The position numbers were made by a program, and so were the translations under genes. The notes under the pieces were generated by a model, which searched no databases, was not told where the DNA came from, and worked only from the letters and a program-made list of their open reading frames with translations. A stretch of 64,000 nucleotides of DNA. Source: Legionella quinlivanii (lineage in GTDB: Bacteria > Pseudomonadota > Gammaproteobacteria > Legionellales > Legionellaceae). The stretch lies in the NCBI RefSeq assembly GCF_003265995.1, contig NZ_MVJN01000005.1, positions 248,001 through 312,000 of the forward strand, given 5' to 3'. Shown here one piece after another: positions 45,711-53,979 of the stretch. The first letter of the stretch is position 1; the number at the start of each line of letters is the position of its first letter.

Positions 45711-46472
45711 ATGCAAATTTTTAATCGACTTGAGGACTGGATTAACTTTCGCCGTTCATTGCCAGAAAAAGCAGATATTGGTTTTGCCCCCACGATGGGT
45801 AATCTGCACATCGGTCATTTGTCGCTTTTTGAAAGAAGCAAGCGAGAGAATGCACTCACTGCAACCAGCCTCTTTGTCAATCCAACTCAATTTAACCGTC
45901 AGGATGATTTTAATCATTATCCCCGCAGCCTCGAAGCCGATTTACAGTTAATGGAAAATGCCGGCGTTGATTTTTGCCTGCTGCCAGAAAAGGAGGCTAT
46001 TTATCATGATGGTTACACCTACCAGATTCAGGAAAACGAGTTTTGCAAATTGATGGAGGGGCAATACCGTCCCGGGCATTTTAATGGCGTGCTGACCATC
46101 GTAATGAAATTATTTAATCTGATTAAACCGGACCGCGCCTACTTTGGGGAAAAGGACTATCAGCAATATCAATTGATCAAAGGAATGGTTTCCGCCTTTT
46201 TTATGGACATCGAGGTCATTGGCTGTCCCACAATCAGGGAAGAAAGTGGATTGGCCTATAGCTCGAGAAACAACCGCCTGACCGCAGAACAAAAACAGTT
46301 AGCGAACCAGTTTGCGCAAATTTTTCATCAGAACAAATCCTGTGCCGAGATTATTACCGAGCTGGAATCCAGGGGTATACAGGTGGAATATTTGCTTGAT
46401 TATCAGAACCGTCGTTATGCCGCGGTCCTGATTGGCGACATTCGCTTAATTGATAATTTTGCCAGAACATGA
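45711..46472 (+). CDS. panC: Pantothenate synthetase
   Basis: 253 residues, somewhat shorter than the ~280 of E. coli PanC at the C-terminus. The HIGH motif is [12 protein letters not shown], the family [11 protein letters not shown] and [14 protein letters not shown] follow, and [10 protein letters not shown] replaces KMSKS. It joins pantoate and beta-alanine with ATP. The short C-terminal domain still ends with a plausible fold ([12 protein letters not shown]), so it is probably functional. Separated from panB by the MITE-like element, so co-transcription may be weakened. Confidence 0.92.
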   Translation: MQIFNRLEDWINFRRSLPEKADIGFAPTMGNLHIGHLSLFERSKRENALTATSLFVNPTQFNRQDDFNHYPRSLEADLQLMENAGVDFCLLPEKEAIYHDGYTYQIQENEFCKLMEGQYRPGHFNGVLTIVMKLFNLIKPDRAYFGEKDYQQYQLIKGMVSAFFMDIEVIGCPTIREESGLAYSSRNNRLTAEQKQLANQFAQIFHQNKSCAEIITELESRGIQVEYLLDYQNRRYAAVLIGDIRLIDNFART

Positions 46473-46571
46473 GGCGATTACGCCTGTGTGCAAGCTTGAT
46501 TGCCGGCTTTTTCTATGTCAACCTATGGTGATTATAACGCCAACCCAAACTCATTAAATTGAAATAAGCTG

Positions 46572-48626
46572 ATGAAATATAATTTGAAATGGATGATCCT
46601 TATTTTTTTCAGCTTGCCTGTTATTGCTCAAGGAGCGGAGTCGGTCATCCCGTCACTGCCAGCCGGCACATCCACTCAAAATAAGGAAAGCCCGGCAGAA
46701 GCTGATATTTTAAGAACGCTTCAGACCCTTCGTCAGCAAGGCAGGTTAAAGGAAGCCAAGGAGGCGGCTAAAATTTATCTGCATCAATTTCCAAAGGATG
46801 GCGATGTACAGCTGCTGCTTGGATTGATTGAAATGCAGCAGAATAATCTTGCTGAGGCAGAATTCTACCTTCGACAGGTCTTGTCCAATACCCCAACTTA
46901 TACCGATGCCCGAGTCGCTTTAATCCGACTTAAATTGCGGCAGAGTCGTTTTGCTGAAGCGAATAAACTGTTGATAGAGGGGCTTAAACTTCAACCTGGA
47001 CAGGCTGAATTATTGAAACTGCAGAATCAGCTGGTGAAAGCAGAAACGCCTGTTCCCTCACCACAAAAAGTAGCGAGTATGCCCACACCCTCCTCTGCCT
47101 CCAGGATAGCACTCAAAATACAAGCGCCCAGCGCTGCCAGAACGGATGATTCAAAAAAACTGCTGGCCGAGCTGCAACAACTAAGACAACAGGGAAAACT
47201 GGAACTGGCTAAAGCCAAAGCAATGAGTTACTTAAGCAAAAACCCTGATGATGGCGATGTTACCTTGGTATTAGGACTTATCTATTATCAACAGCAGCAA
47301 TTTGCCAAAGCCTCCGCCTATTTTAAAATGGTACTGGAAAAAACACCCGCCTATGTGGATGCGCGGGCAGCTCTTATTCGCATTCAGCTTATCAATAAAA
47401 AATATGAGGATGCCAGGGATTTGCTGCAAGCTGGATTAAGACTCAATCCTGGCAATCACGATCTGAAAGAGCTCGCAAAAAATCTGGCCTCTTTAACTGC
47501 GATCAAAAATAAAAAACCAGTTTCCCCTGGACCGGCGACTGTCGAGCCCATTGATCCGGAGTTAGTCAAAGTAAATCAGCTGATTAGTCAGAAAAAATAT
47601 GAAAAGGCAAAGGTCTACCTGATTCAATTACTGGAAATTCATCCTGAAAATACCAGATACCGCATTGCACTGGCTGATCTTTACCTCAGCCAGCATAATG
47701 ATATGCAGGCTTTACTTCTCATCAATAAAGGCCTGCGTACCCAGCCGCAAAATATTGATCTATTGCTGAAAAAGGGCGAAATTAACACTATTCTGCGCGA
47801 ATACGCGGTGGCAGCCCGAATCTATCAGAAAGTTCTGATGCTCTCTCCCGACAATCGAGGCGCAAGGGGAATGTTGAATGAGATTAGCAGTATCAGCCCA
47901 AGATATACCTATGGTGTGAATGAAATTGGTATCGCTTCCGATAACGCCTATGTCGATGATCTTCACTCGATATGGGATTGGTCAACTCTTTACTATAGCC
48001 GGGATACAGACTGGGGCCGACTGGGCGGGAGGATTAACTATGCTTCACGACAGAGTCTCAATGCCAACCAATATGAAATAGACATCTCTCCCCGATTCAA
48101 CCGAAATATTTATGCCGATCTAATGGCAGCCTGCTCCGATCAACCCGCCTTGTTTCCGGATTTTACCGGTGCTGCAGAGGGCTATGTCAATATACCCAAA
48201 TTCTTTGAATTATCTGCAGGAGCCAAATACGCGCAAATAGCCAGCACCTATCTAAGCACTTACACTGGTTCGTTTAATCTATATCCCGGCAGTTTGTGGC
48301 TTAGCTTTCGCCCTTTTTATTTTGTTCCGCGGGATTCAAACAGCAAGTCCTATTTATATACAGGAAGGGTGAGGAAATATTTTTCTACTGATGATCATTA
48401 TATCGGTTTGGGTGGGGGCAGCGGCCACAGCCCGGATTTGGCCGATTTATTAACTGTTAATTTCCTGGTTATCAAAAACAGTTTTATTAATGTGAATTAT
48501 ACTTTCCCAATTTTCAATCATCATCTGGTAGTTGATTTAAGTGCCGGATATCAGCGCTGGCAATACCCTTCTGACCTGGTCCGCCGTTTATACGACGGCA
48601 GCCTGGGTTTACGATACCGTTTTTAG
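46572..48626 (+). CDS. TPR protein with YaiO-like outer-membrane barrel
   Basis: 684 residues. A signal peptide (MKYNLKWMILIFFSLPVIA, then QGAES). Two TPR blocks (~45-160 and ~195-320), each with LRQQGKL-type starts and FPKDGDVQLLLGLIEMQQ units, are separated by a Pro/Ser-rich linker; a third runs ~340-440. The last ~240 residues (from SPRYTYGVNEIGIASDNAY) are an outer-membrane barrel of YaiO type, ending LGLRYRF with the terminal Phe. Such TPR-barrel proteins (PelB, BcsC, PgaA, YaiO) export polysaccharides. First gene of a three-gene operon with the HEAT protein and GT2. Confidence 0.85.
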   Translation: MKYNLKWMILIFFSLPVIAQGAESVIPSLPAGTSTQNKESPAEADILRTLQTLRQQGRLKEAKEAAKIYLHQFPKDGDVQLLLGLIEMQQNNLAEAEFYLRQVLSNTPTYTDARVALIRLKLRQSRFAEANKLLIEGLKLQPGQAELLKLQNQLVKAETPVPSPQKVASMPTPSSASRIALKIQAPSAARTDDSKKLLAELQQLRQQGKLELAKAKAMSYLSKNPDDGDVTLVLGLIYYQQQQFAKASAYFKMVLEKTPAYVDARAALIRIQLINKKYEDARDLLQAGLRLNPGNHDLKELAKNLASLTAIKNKKPVSPGPATVEPIDPELVKVNQLISQKKYEKAKVYLIQLLEIHPENTRYRIALADLYLSQHNDMQALLLINKGLRTQPQNIDLLLKKGEINTILREYAVAARIYQKVLMLSPDNRGARGMLNEISSISPRYTYGVNEIGIASDNAYVDDLHSIWDWSTLYYSRDTDWGRLGGRINYASRQSLNANQYEIDISPRFNRNIYADLMAACSDQPALFPDFTGAAEGYVNIPKFFELSAGAKYAQIASTYLSTYTGSFNLYPGSLWLSFRPFYFVPRDSNSKSYLYTGRVRKYFSTDDHYIGLGGGSGHSPDLADLLTVNFLVIKNSFINVNYTFPIFNHHLVVDLSAGYQRWQYPSDLVRRLYDGSLGLRYRF

Positions 48627-48633
48627 GCTTGCT

Positions 48634-49686
48634 ATGGCTCAATTTTTAGGAATCATCAAGCTTCTGGTTCTTTTTCAGTTTGCACTCATATTTATTTTTG
48701 TTTTAGCCATGTATTTTACCCGTGGCTATTTTCACTACCGCGCGGGCAAAACCAAAAAACTGGCCGATGAAATTGCCCTACGCCTGAGTGCTTGTCTCAG
48801 TGAAGAGCAGGAATTGCCTGCTAAAAAATTACGCCAATACATCAAAGCGATTGATGTGGTTCTCATGGTACTAAAGACGATGGAAACTCATCATCAGCAT
48901 GAGGCTGCTTTTCAGCGGTTTATCATTTATCTCTCAGATAACTTATTACAGCCTGCAGCCAGAAATCTTTACAATTCCCGTCACTGGCTTAAACGCTATT
49001 ATGCAACGATTTGCCTCAGTTATGGCTTTGAAAAAAGTGATGAAGACAGGCTAAGCCAATTAGTTCGTGACAATACTTTATTGATATCGATAAATGCCGC
49101 GAGCACTGGTATCCGATATCAAAATCCAGTCGTTATCAATCAATTGATTACCAGTTTTGCCAAAGGCCGCCATCTGCAGCAGTCCTTCTTCGCCCAAATA
49201 TCGGAAGTGTCCAATTATGATGTGGCAGACATTATCATTGCCAGGCTGCAAATTGAAAGAGAGCCTTATACCAAGTTATTCTGCTATCGACTCTTGAAAC
49301 AAATCCCTTACACCAGACTTCTTGATTGTGCCATTGACGATTTACTGTTTGAACTGGTCGATTTACGTATTGGCATCATTGAATACCTGACAGAAGTACA
49401 GGATGAGCGCAAAAACCAGATTCTTTATGATTTAGCCTTTGTTCCTCAATGGGAGGTACGTGCAGCAGTTGCAAAATCTCTGGCCAGGATTCACAATCCC
49501 AGGAGTATGGATATATTAAGTATTTTATTAACCGATCCGCAGTGGTGGGTGCGGGTGAATTCTGCCACCTCGTTATATGCACAGGGAGAAGCCGGCATAG
49601 ACATATTAAAAGCACAATCGCCAGAGAATGATAAATTTGCTTACGAGACCGCTCAACGAATACTTCTTTCGGGAAATAGAAAATGA
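48634..49686 (+). CDS. Membrane-anchored HEAT-repeat protein
   Basis: Starts at ATG 48634, 7 bp after the barrel gene stop; a longer frame runs 31 codons into that gene. 350 residues. One N-terminal TM span (LGIIKLLVLFQFALIFIFVLAMYF) precedes a cytoplasmic helical solenoid. HEAT-like units near 265-345 read WEVRAAVAKSLARIH and WWVRVNSATSLYAQGEA. The gene lies between the TPR-barrel and GT2 genes (ATGA overlap with the latter), so it is likely a scaffold in the export machine. Function is inferred from position. Confidence 0.75.
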   Translation: MAQFLGIIKLLVLFQFALIFIFVLAMYFTRGYFHYRAGKTKKLADEIALRLSACLSEEQELPAKKLRQYIKAIDVVLMVLKTMETHHQHEAAFQRFIIYLSDNLLQPAARNLYNSRHWLKRYYATICLSYGFEKSDEDRLSQLVRDNTLLISINAASTGIRYQNPVVINQLITSFAKGRHLQQSFFAQISEVSNYDVADIIIARLQIEREPYTKLFCYRLLKQIPYTRLLDCAIDDLLFELVDLRIGIIEYLTEVQDERKNQILYDLAFVPQWEVRAAVAKSLARIHNPRSMDILSILLTDPQWWVRVNSATSLYAQGEAGIDILKAQSPENDKFAYETAQRILLSGNRK

Positions 49687-51065
49687 CGGGACTATTATTC
49701 TTTATCTCGATTTGTATTCTGGTCTATTTTACATTCCTTGGGCTCTGGTATTCCTTCCTGCTGATACTTTCCTTTCCTGAGGTAATCAAGAAGTTTCGCG
49801 AAGTGACACTGGGTGATATCAGCCTGTTTATTGATCAACTGACTCAGATACCAATTACCATTGTCACCCCCGCTTTTAATGAGCAGCATCGCATTCTTTC
49901 CATGCTTTACAGCGGCTTAAACAGCAATTATAAAAATGTTCGTTTTATTGTAGTTAATGATGGTTCAACCGATAAAACGATGGAAATATTGATTGATGAA
50001 TTCCAATTGTATGAAATTCCTACGGTAATCAAGCAGACCATACCTACCTGTAAAGTCAGGCACTGCTTTCAATCAGCTCGCTTTCCTAATCTGATGGTCA
50101 TTGATAAAGAGCATTCGCCCTATCATTGCGCGGCGGACTCCGTCAATGTTGGCTTAAATGCCTGTCAAACCCCCATTATGCTCACAGTGGATGCCGATAC
50201 GGTTCTCGAGCCAGAGGCTTTGACTCGCATGATGTTCAGTTTTTTGTCAAAAGGCCATTGTATTGTGGTCAGCGGGTCTGTGTATGTACTGAATGAAAAT
50301 AAAGTCCAGAATGGACGTTTACTAACCACCGATTTACCCAAACGCTTCGTGCCTGCCGTGCAGGGTTTGGAATACTTGCGCTCCTTTCTTTATGGAAGAG
50401 CCGGGCTCAATGTGCTGGGCGGAGCCATGTGCTATCCTGGTGCATTTACCTTGTTTGAAACACAGAGCCTTCGCGAGGTCGGCGGCTATGATTCGCAAAA
50501 CTTTTCCTATGATGCGGAGATTACACTCAAACTGCATCGTTATATGATCAAAAACAGATTCCCTCATTCTCTGAATCATTCACCCAACGCCTTTTGCTGG
50601 ACCGAAGTTCCATCAACTGCCAAAAGCTTCTGGAATCAGCGTGATAAATGGCAGCGCGGCATGTGGCGAAGTGCCATGAAATTTATCACGATGTTCGGCA
50701 ACCCTCGCTATGGAATTGTAGGTTTAATAAGCTTTCCAGCCTTTGTACTTTTTGAAATTTTAGGGCCAGTTGTCGAGTTCTGCTCATACTGCACCTTTAT
50801 CATTGCCTACTTTATTGGAGATATCGACTATCAGGTTATTTTCTGGTTTCTGGTGATGGCCTGGGGATATCTTGCCTATATTACCGTGGCGATGATTTTT
50901 CTAAACCTGATTACTTTTAATAAATACCATCGCATGAAAGATGTATTTCGCAGCATCTGGCTGATTCTCGCAGAAATGCTCTGGTTCAGGGAATTTCGTG
51001 CCGCCTGTTGTGCAAGAGGAACCTTAAGGTATTTTGTTAACCGCCTTCTGGGAAAACCGCTCTGA
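49683..51065 (+). CDS. Processive GT2 glycosyltransferase (PgaC/BcsA-like)
   Basis: 460 residues. One N-terminal TM (LLFFISICILVYFTFLGLWY), then a GT-A domain: ITIVTPAFNEQHRI, VVNDGSTDKTME, LTVDADTVLEPEA, FSYDAEITLKLHR (D of the TED position) and WNQRDKWQRGMWR. The last is the place of QxxRW, here Q-R-D-K-W. C-terminal TM spans (ISFPAFVLFEILGP; IIAYFIG; IFWFLVMAWGYLAYI) would form the conduit. It should polymerise a beta-linked polysaccharide; sugar unknown. It overlaps the HEAT gene by 4 bp. Confidence 0.85.
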   Translation: MTGLLFFISICILVYFTFLGLWYSFLLILSFPEVIKKFREVTLGDISLFIDQLTQIPITIVTPAFNEQHRILSMLYSGLNSNYKNVRFIVVNDGSTDKTMEILIDEFQLYEIPTVIKQTIPTCKVRHCFQSARFPNLMVIDKEHSPYHCAADSVNVGLNACQTPIMLTVDADTVLEPEALTRMMFSFLSKGHCIVVSGSVYVLNENKVQNGRLLTTDLPKRFVPAVQGLEYLRSFLYGRAGLNVLGGAMCYPGAFTLFETQSLREVGGYDSQNFSYDAEITLKLHRYMIKNRFPHSLNHSPNAFCWTEVPSTAKSFWNQRDKWQRGMWRSAMKFITMFGNPRYGIVGLISFPAFVLFEILGPVVEFCSYCTFIIAYFIGDIDYQVIFWFLVMAWGYLAYITVAMIFLNLITFNKYHRMKDVFRSIWLILAEMLWFREFRAACCARGTLRYFVNRLLGKPL

Positions 51066-51122
51066 CAGGCGATAACTTAAGGAAAAATCCTCTCTCCCCT
51101 CAGGGATGAGACTTAGAGATAC

Positions 51123-51259
51123 TGCCATTAAGTTAAGCTCAAATGTATATTAAACTGTCCCCGCGAAGGCGGGGATCCATCTCTGAGCTAGCTATAATGC
51201 CAATTGAGGAATGGATTCCCGCCTTCGCGGGAAGGACCAAATTCCTTAACTTAATGGCA
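51123..51259. mobile_element. MITE-like element, copy 2 (different core)
   Basis: The terminal repeats TGCCATTAAGTTAAG (51123-51137) and TTCCTTAACTTAATGGCA (51242-51259) are inverted and identical to those at 62855/62985 over 15-18 bp. The core, however, is another palindrome: CCCCGCGAAGGCGGGGATCC (51159 on, ending AT at 51180) against ATGGATTCCCGCCTTCGCGG (51211 on, ending G at 51231). It looks as if one repeat inserted in, or replaced, the core of another. It fills most of the 245-bp gap to the sugar-epimerase gene. The preceding stretch 51085-51115 carries a TCTCTCCCCTCAGGGATGAG arm. Confidence 0.8.
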
Positions 51260-51310
51260 GGGAGAGGGGGATCTTCTTTTAACTCCCCGCCGCCAAATTT
51301 ATACTCAAAT

Positions 51311-52270
51311 TTAGCAAACCACATGTTCAAGCATTTCAGTGATTGTCTTTTCCAATGACCAATGATGTCGATAGCTAATTAAAGAACGTAATTTGCTTAA
51401 TTCAGGCTTGCGATTTTGGATGTTGATGTAACCGTCGCCGTAGGTTTCTTCCAGGCTTTGAAACTGGATTTCAGAGTTTGATTCGGCCAGATGCTTCACC
51501 AGATTGGCAAGCTCAATAATGCTGATATCGTGATCGCTGCCGACATTGACCACTTCACCCACTGCTTTATTACTGAGGCTTAATTCGCGCATGATCTGGC
51601 AAGTATCCCTGACATCGCAGAAAGAGCGTGTCTGACTGCCATCCCCAAAAACTGTGATTGGCTCACCATGGGTCGCCTGCTTAATAAAACGGGGTAATAC
51701 CATCCCATAGCGGGATGATTGCCGACGGCCTACGGTATTAAAAATCCGCATAACAGTGACCGGCACCTGCATTTCATGATAATAAGCCATTCCTGCCACC
51801 TCATTACAGAGCTTGGAAACGGGATAACTGGCATGGGCTTTCCCACTGGCCTCAACATGCAAAGGATCTGTCTCTTTCATGGCAATGGGTTTAGAACCAT
51901 AAACCTCAGAACTTGAGGCTAATAGTACGGTTGGTTTTTCCTGCAGACGTGAAACCGCTATAAGTAAACGTTCAGTGGACTGCATATTCACCTCAAGGGT
52001 CGCAATCGGTCTTTGCAGAACATTAAACATACCCACAATGGCAGCCAGATGAAAAATAACTTCGCACTTCTGCACGATAGGATCCAGGGGTATTTCCAGC
52101 AGGTTGGAATGATAAAATTTGAAGTTTTTATTGGAAAGAAAGGGCTCTATATTGCGTAGTTTACCGGTACTCAAATCGTCTACTACAATCACTTCCTCAT
52201 TTAAATTCAAATATAACTCAGCCAGATTTGAACCGATGAATCCAGCGCCGCCAGTAATTAGAATCGCCAT
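51311..52270 (-). CDS. NAD-dependent nucleotide-sugar epimerase/dehydratase (extended SDR)
   Basis: The ATG at 52270 with AAGGAC upstream gives 319 residues and places ILITGGAGFIGSNLAELY at the N-terminus; a longer frame adds 16 residues that do not fit. SSSEVYG supplies the catalytic Ser/Glu region and YPVSKLCNEVAG the YxxxK. FCDVRDTC is the typical sugar-nucleotide segment. Family relatives are UDP-glucuronate decarboxylases and 4-epimerases such as TviC/WbpP. It lies 84 bp after the dehydrogenase gene on the same strand; together they could make a uronic-type sugar nucleotide for the neighbouring polymerase. The exact reaction is unknown. Confidence 0.8.
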   Translation of the reverse strand: MAILITGGAGFIGSNLAELYLNLNEEVIVVDDLSTGKLRNIEPFLSNKNFKFYHSNLLEIPLDPIVQKCEVIFHLAAIVGMFNVLQRPIATLEVNMQSTERLLIAVSRLQEKPTVLLASSSEVYGSKPIAMKETDPLHVEASGKAHASYPVSKLCNEVAGMAYYHEMQVPVTVMRIFNTVGRRQSSRYGMVLPRFIKQATHGEPITVFGDGSQTRSFCDVRDTCQIMRELSLSNKAVGEVVNVGSDHDISIIELANLVKHLAESNSEIQFQSLEETYGDGYINIQNRKPELSKLRSLISYRHHWSLEKTITEMLEHVVC

Positions 52271-52354
52271 ACTAGTCCTTGTTATTAAGAATAGCGTTAA
52301 TACACTTGATTGCAGCAATCACCTGCATCAGGATTGCACAACCAGTGTAGCGAA

Positions 52355-53632
52355 TTAAAGCCCCCAGTAAAACACTCCGGGTTCATCCAGTTTTTCCTCA
52401 GCAAACAAATTGGGAATATCCATGATAACCGCCGGGCGCTCACATTTCGTCACTAAGGACTGCAAACCTTTCTGCCGATAATAGTCATGCCCTACGACCA
52501 CAATCGCCGCAGAGAGGGTATTAACTTCGTCATAATCCACCAGATGGATATCATATTTTTTCTTAACATAGTCCCTGTCGGCAAAAGGATCGTGCACCTG
52601 ACACTGGAAACCTGCCAGTTTTAATTCCTTGATAAATTTCAATGCCAGGCTGCTTCTGATATCTGCCGCATTTTCTTTATAGGTAATCCCAAAAACACCC
52701 ACCGGGCAATGTTTTACCGGAATATCATACTTGATCAAAGCCTGGACTAATTGACTGATAACAAAATAAGGCATTCCGTCATTCACTTTTCGCGCCGTTA
52801 AAATCAGGTCGTGCGGAACGCCAATCCGCTTTGCCTTGAATGCCAGATACAGGGGATCAACAGCAATACAATGACCACCGACAAATCCTGGTTTGAAAGG
52901 CACGAAACTCCATTTGGTTTTAGCCGCCTGTAAAATTTCATGCACATTTAAATCAAGTCCGTGCATGATTTGTGCAAATTCATTCATGCAGGCGATATTA
53001 ATATCGCGCTGGGTATTTTCGAGAATCTTCACCGCTTCGCCAGTTTTAATGTTTGAAACCGGATATAAGGTATCACAGCAGTTTTTATAAACGTCCTCTA
53101 TCTGTTTTAATGTTTCCTTATTCTGCGCAGAGATCACCTTAATAATGTTTTTTAAATTATAATGCGGATCGTGAGGGCTAATCCGTTCAGGTGAGTAACC
53201 AATATTAAAATCAATTCCACAACGAAGACCGCTCATCTCTTCCAGTAAAGGCTGGCATACTTCCTCGGTGGTGCCGGGATAGACAGTCGATTCATAAACA
53301 ACAATATCGCCTTTCTTCAAAATACTGCCTACCGCTTTGGTCGCATTAATCACCGGTTCGAGATTAGGCAGCTCGTAAAAAAAGGCAGGGGTTGGAACAG
53401 TAACAATAAAGAAATTAGCCGTACGAATCTCATGCGTATTGCTGGTAAAAAAAACCGGACTGTCCTGTAACTCTGTCTTATTTACCAGATTGTTTTTGTC
53501 AAAGCCTTTTTTTAGTTCCTGAACTCGGCTTTCGGAAATATCATAACCATAGACCTTGTATGTTTTACTTAAAGCCGTCGCGAGACTTAAGCCTACATAT
53601 CCCAGACCGATTATCGCAATTTCCCTATTCAT
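52355..53632 (-). CDS. UDP-N-acetyl-hexosamine 6-dehydrogenase (TviB/WbpO-like)
   Basis: 425 residues. The N-terminal NAD domain is IAIIGLGYVGLSLATALS. The middle dimer domain has KTGEAVKILENTQRDINIA, and the catalytic Cys loop is FVGGHCIAVDPLYL. The C-terminal UDP-binding domain has GITYKENAADIRSS. The GHCIAVDPLYL context, in place of the longer UDP-glucose dehydrogenase form, is like the Vi-antigen TviB (UDP-GlcNAc to UDP-GlcNAcA) rather than UDP-glucose dehydrogenase. Next to the epimerase, as tviB-tviC in Vi synthesis; the pair suggests an aminouronic acid sugar. Confidence 0.85.
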   Translation of the reverse strand: MNREIAIIGLGYVGLSLATALSKTYKVYGYDISESRVQELKKGFDKNNLVNKTELQDSPVFFTSNTHEIRTANFFIVTVPTPAFFYELPNLEPVINATKAVGSILKKGDIVVYESTVYPGTTEEVCQPLLEEMSGLRCGIDFNIGYSPERISPHDPHYNLKNIIKVISAQNKETLKQIEDVYKNCCDTLYPVSNIKTGEAVKILENTQRDINIACMNEFAQIMHGLDLNVHEILQAAKTKWSFVPFKPGFVGGHCIAVDPLYLAFKAKRIGVPHDLILTARKVNDGMPYFVISQLVQALIKYDIPVKHCPVGVFGITYKENAADIRSSLALKFIKELKLAGFQCQVHDPFADRDYVKKKYDIHLVDYDEVNTLSAAIVVVGHDYYRQKGLQSLVTKCERPAVIMDIPNLFAEEKLDEPGVFYWGL

Positions 53633-53979
53633 AGATTACGTTCCCTGATTGTCAATGTTAAAAGTATAGTTGAATTGCCTGGTTCAGGTAATACAAGCAA
53701 CTGTTTTTTATCACTAAGTTTCGCTGCACAACTGAAAGCTGTGCAGCGTGTTGATTACCGCTTCAGGTTTAATGTTAGCAACCTGGAAAGCTAAATCATA
53801 AACAGTATCCGCGAAACAAGAGAAAAGATTGATCTATGCGTGAATACACCCTAAATTTAATAGAAGAGTCACTACTTTCGCTTTAGGGTTCCCCTGGAAG
53901 GATATGGAAATGTTGAAACCTCATGGATTATTAATACTTCAGAGAAAACAGGCTCATCATTATCTTCTGTCTCGGGGAA
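53633..53979. other. Intergenic spacer with a 27-bp hairpin
   Basis: A 347-bp spacer between divergent genes. It contains a perfect inverted repeat CGCTGCACA-ACTGAAAGC-TGTGCAGCG (53722-53748) with no T-run. No credible coding frame was seen. It should hold both promoters. Confidence 0.6.

Noticed and set aside
45711-46472. PanC as a truncated pseudogene
   Set aside because: It lacks only ~30 C-terminal residues relative to E. coli; all catalytic motifs are present and the end is folded, so it is treated as functional.
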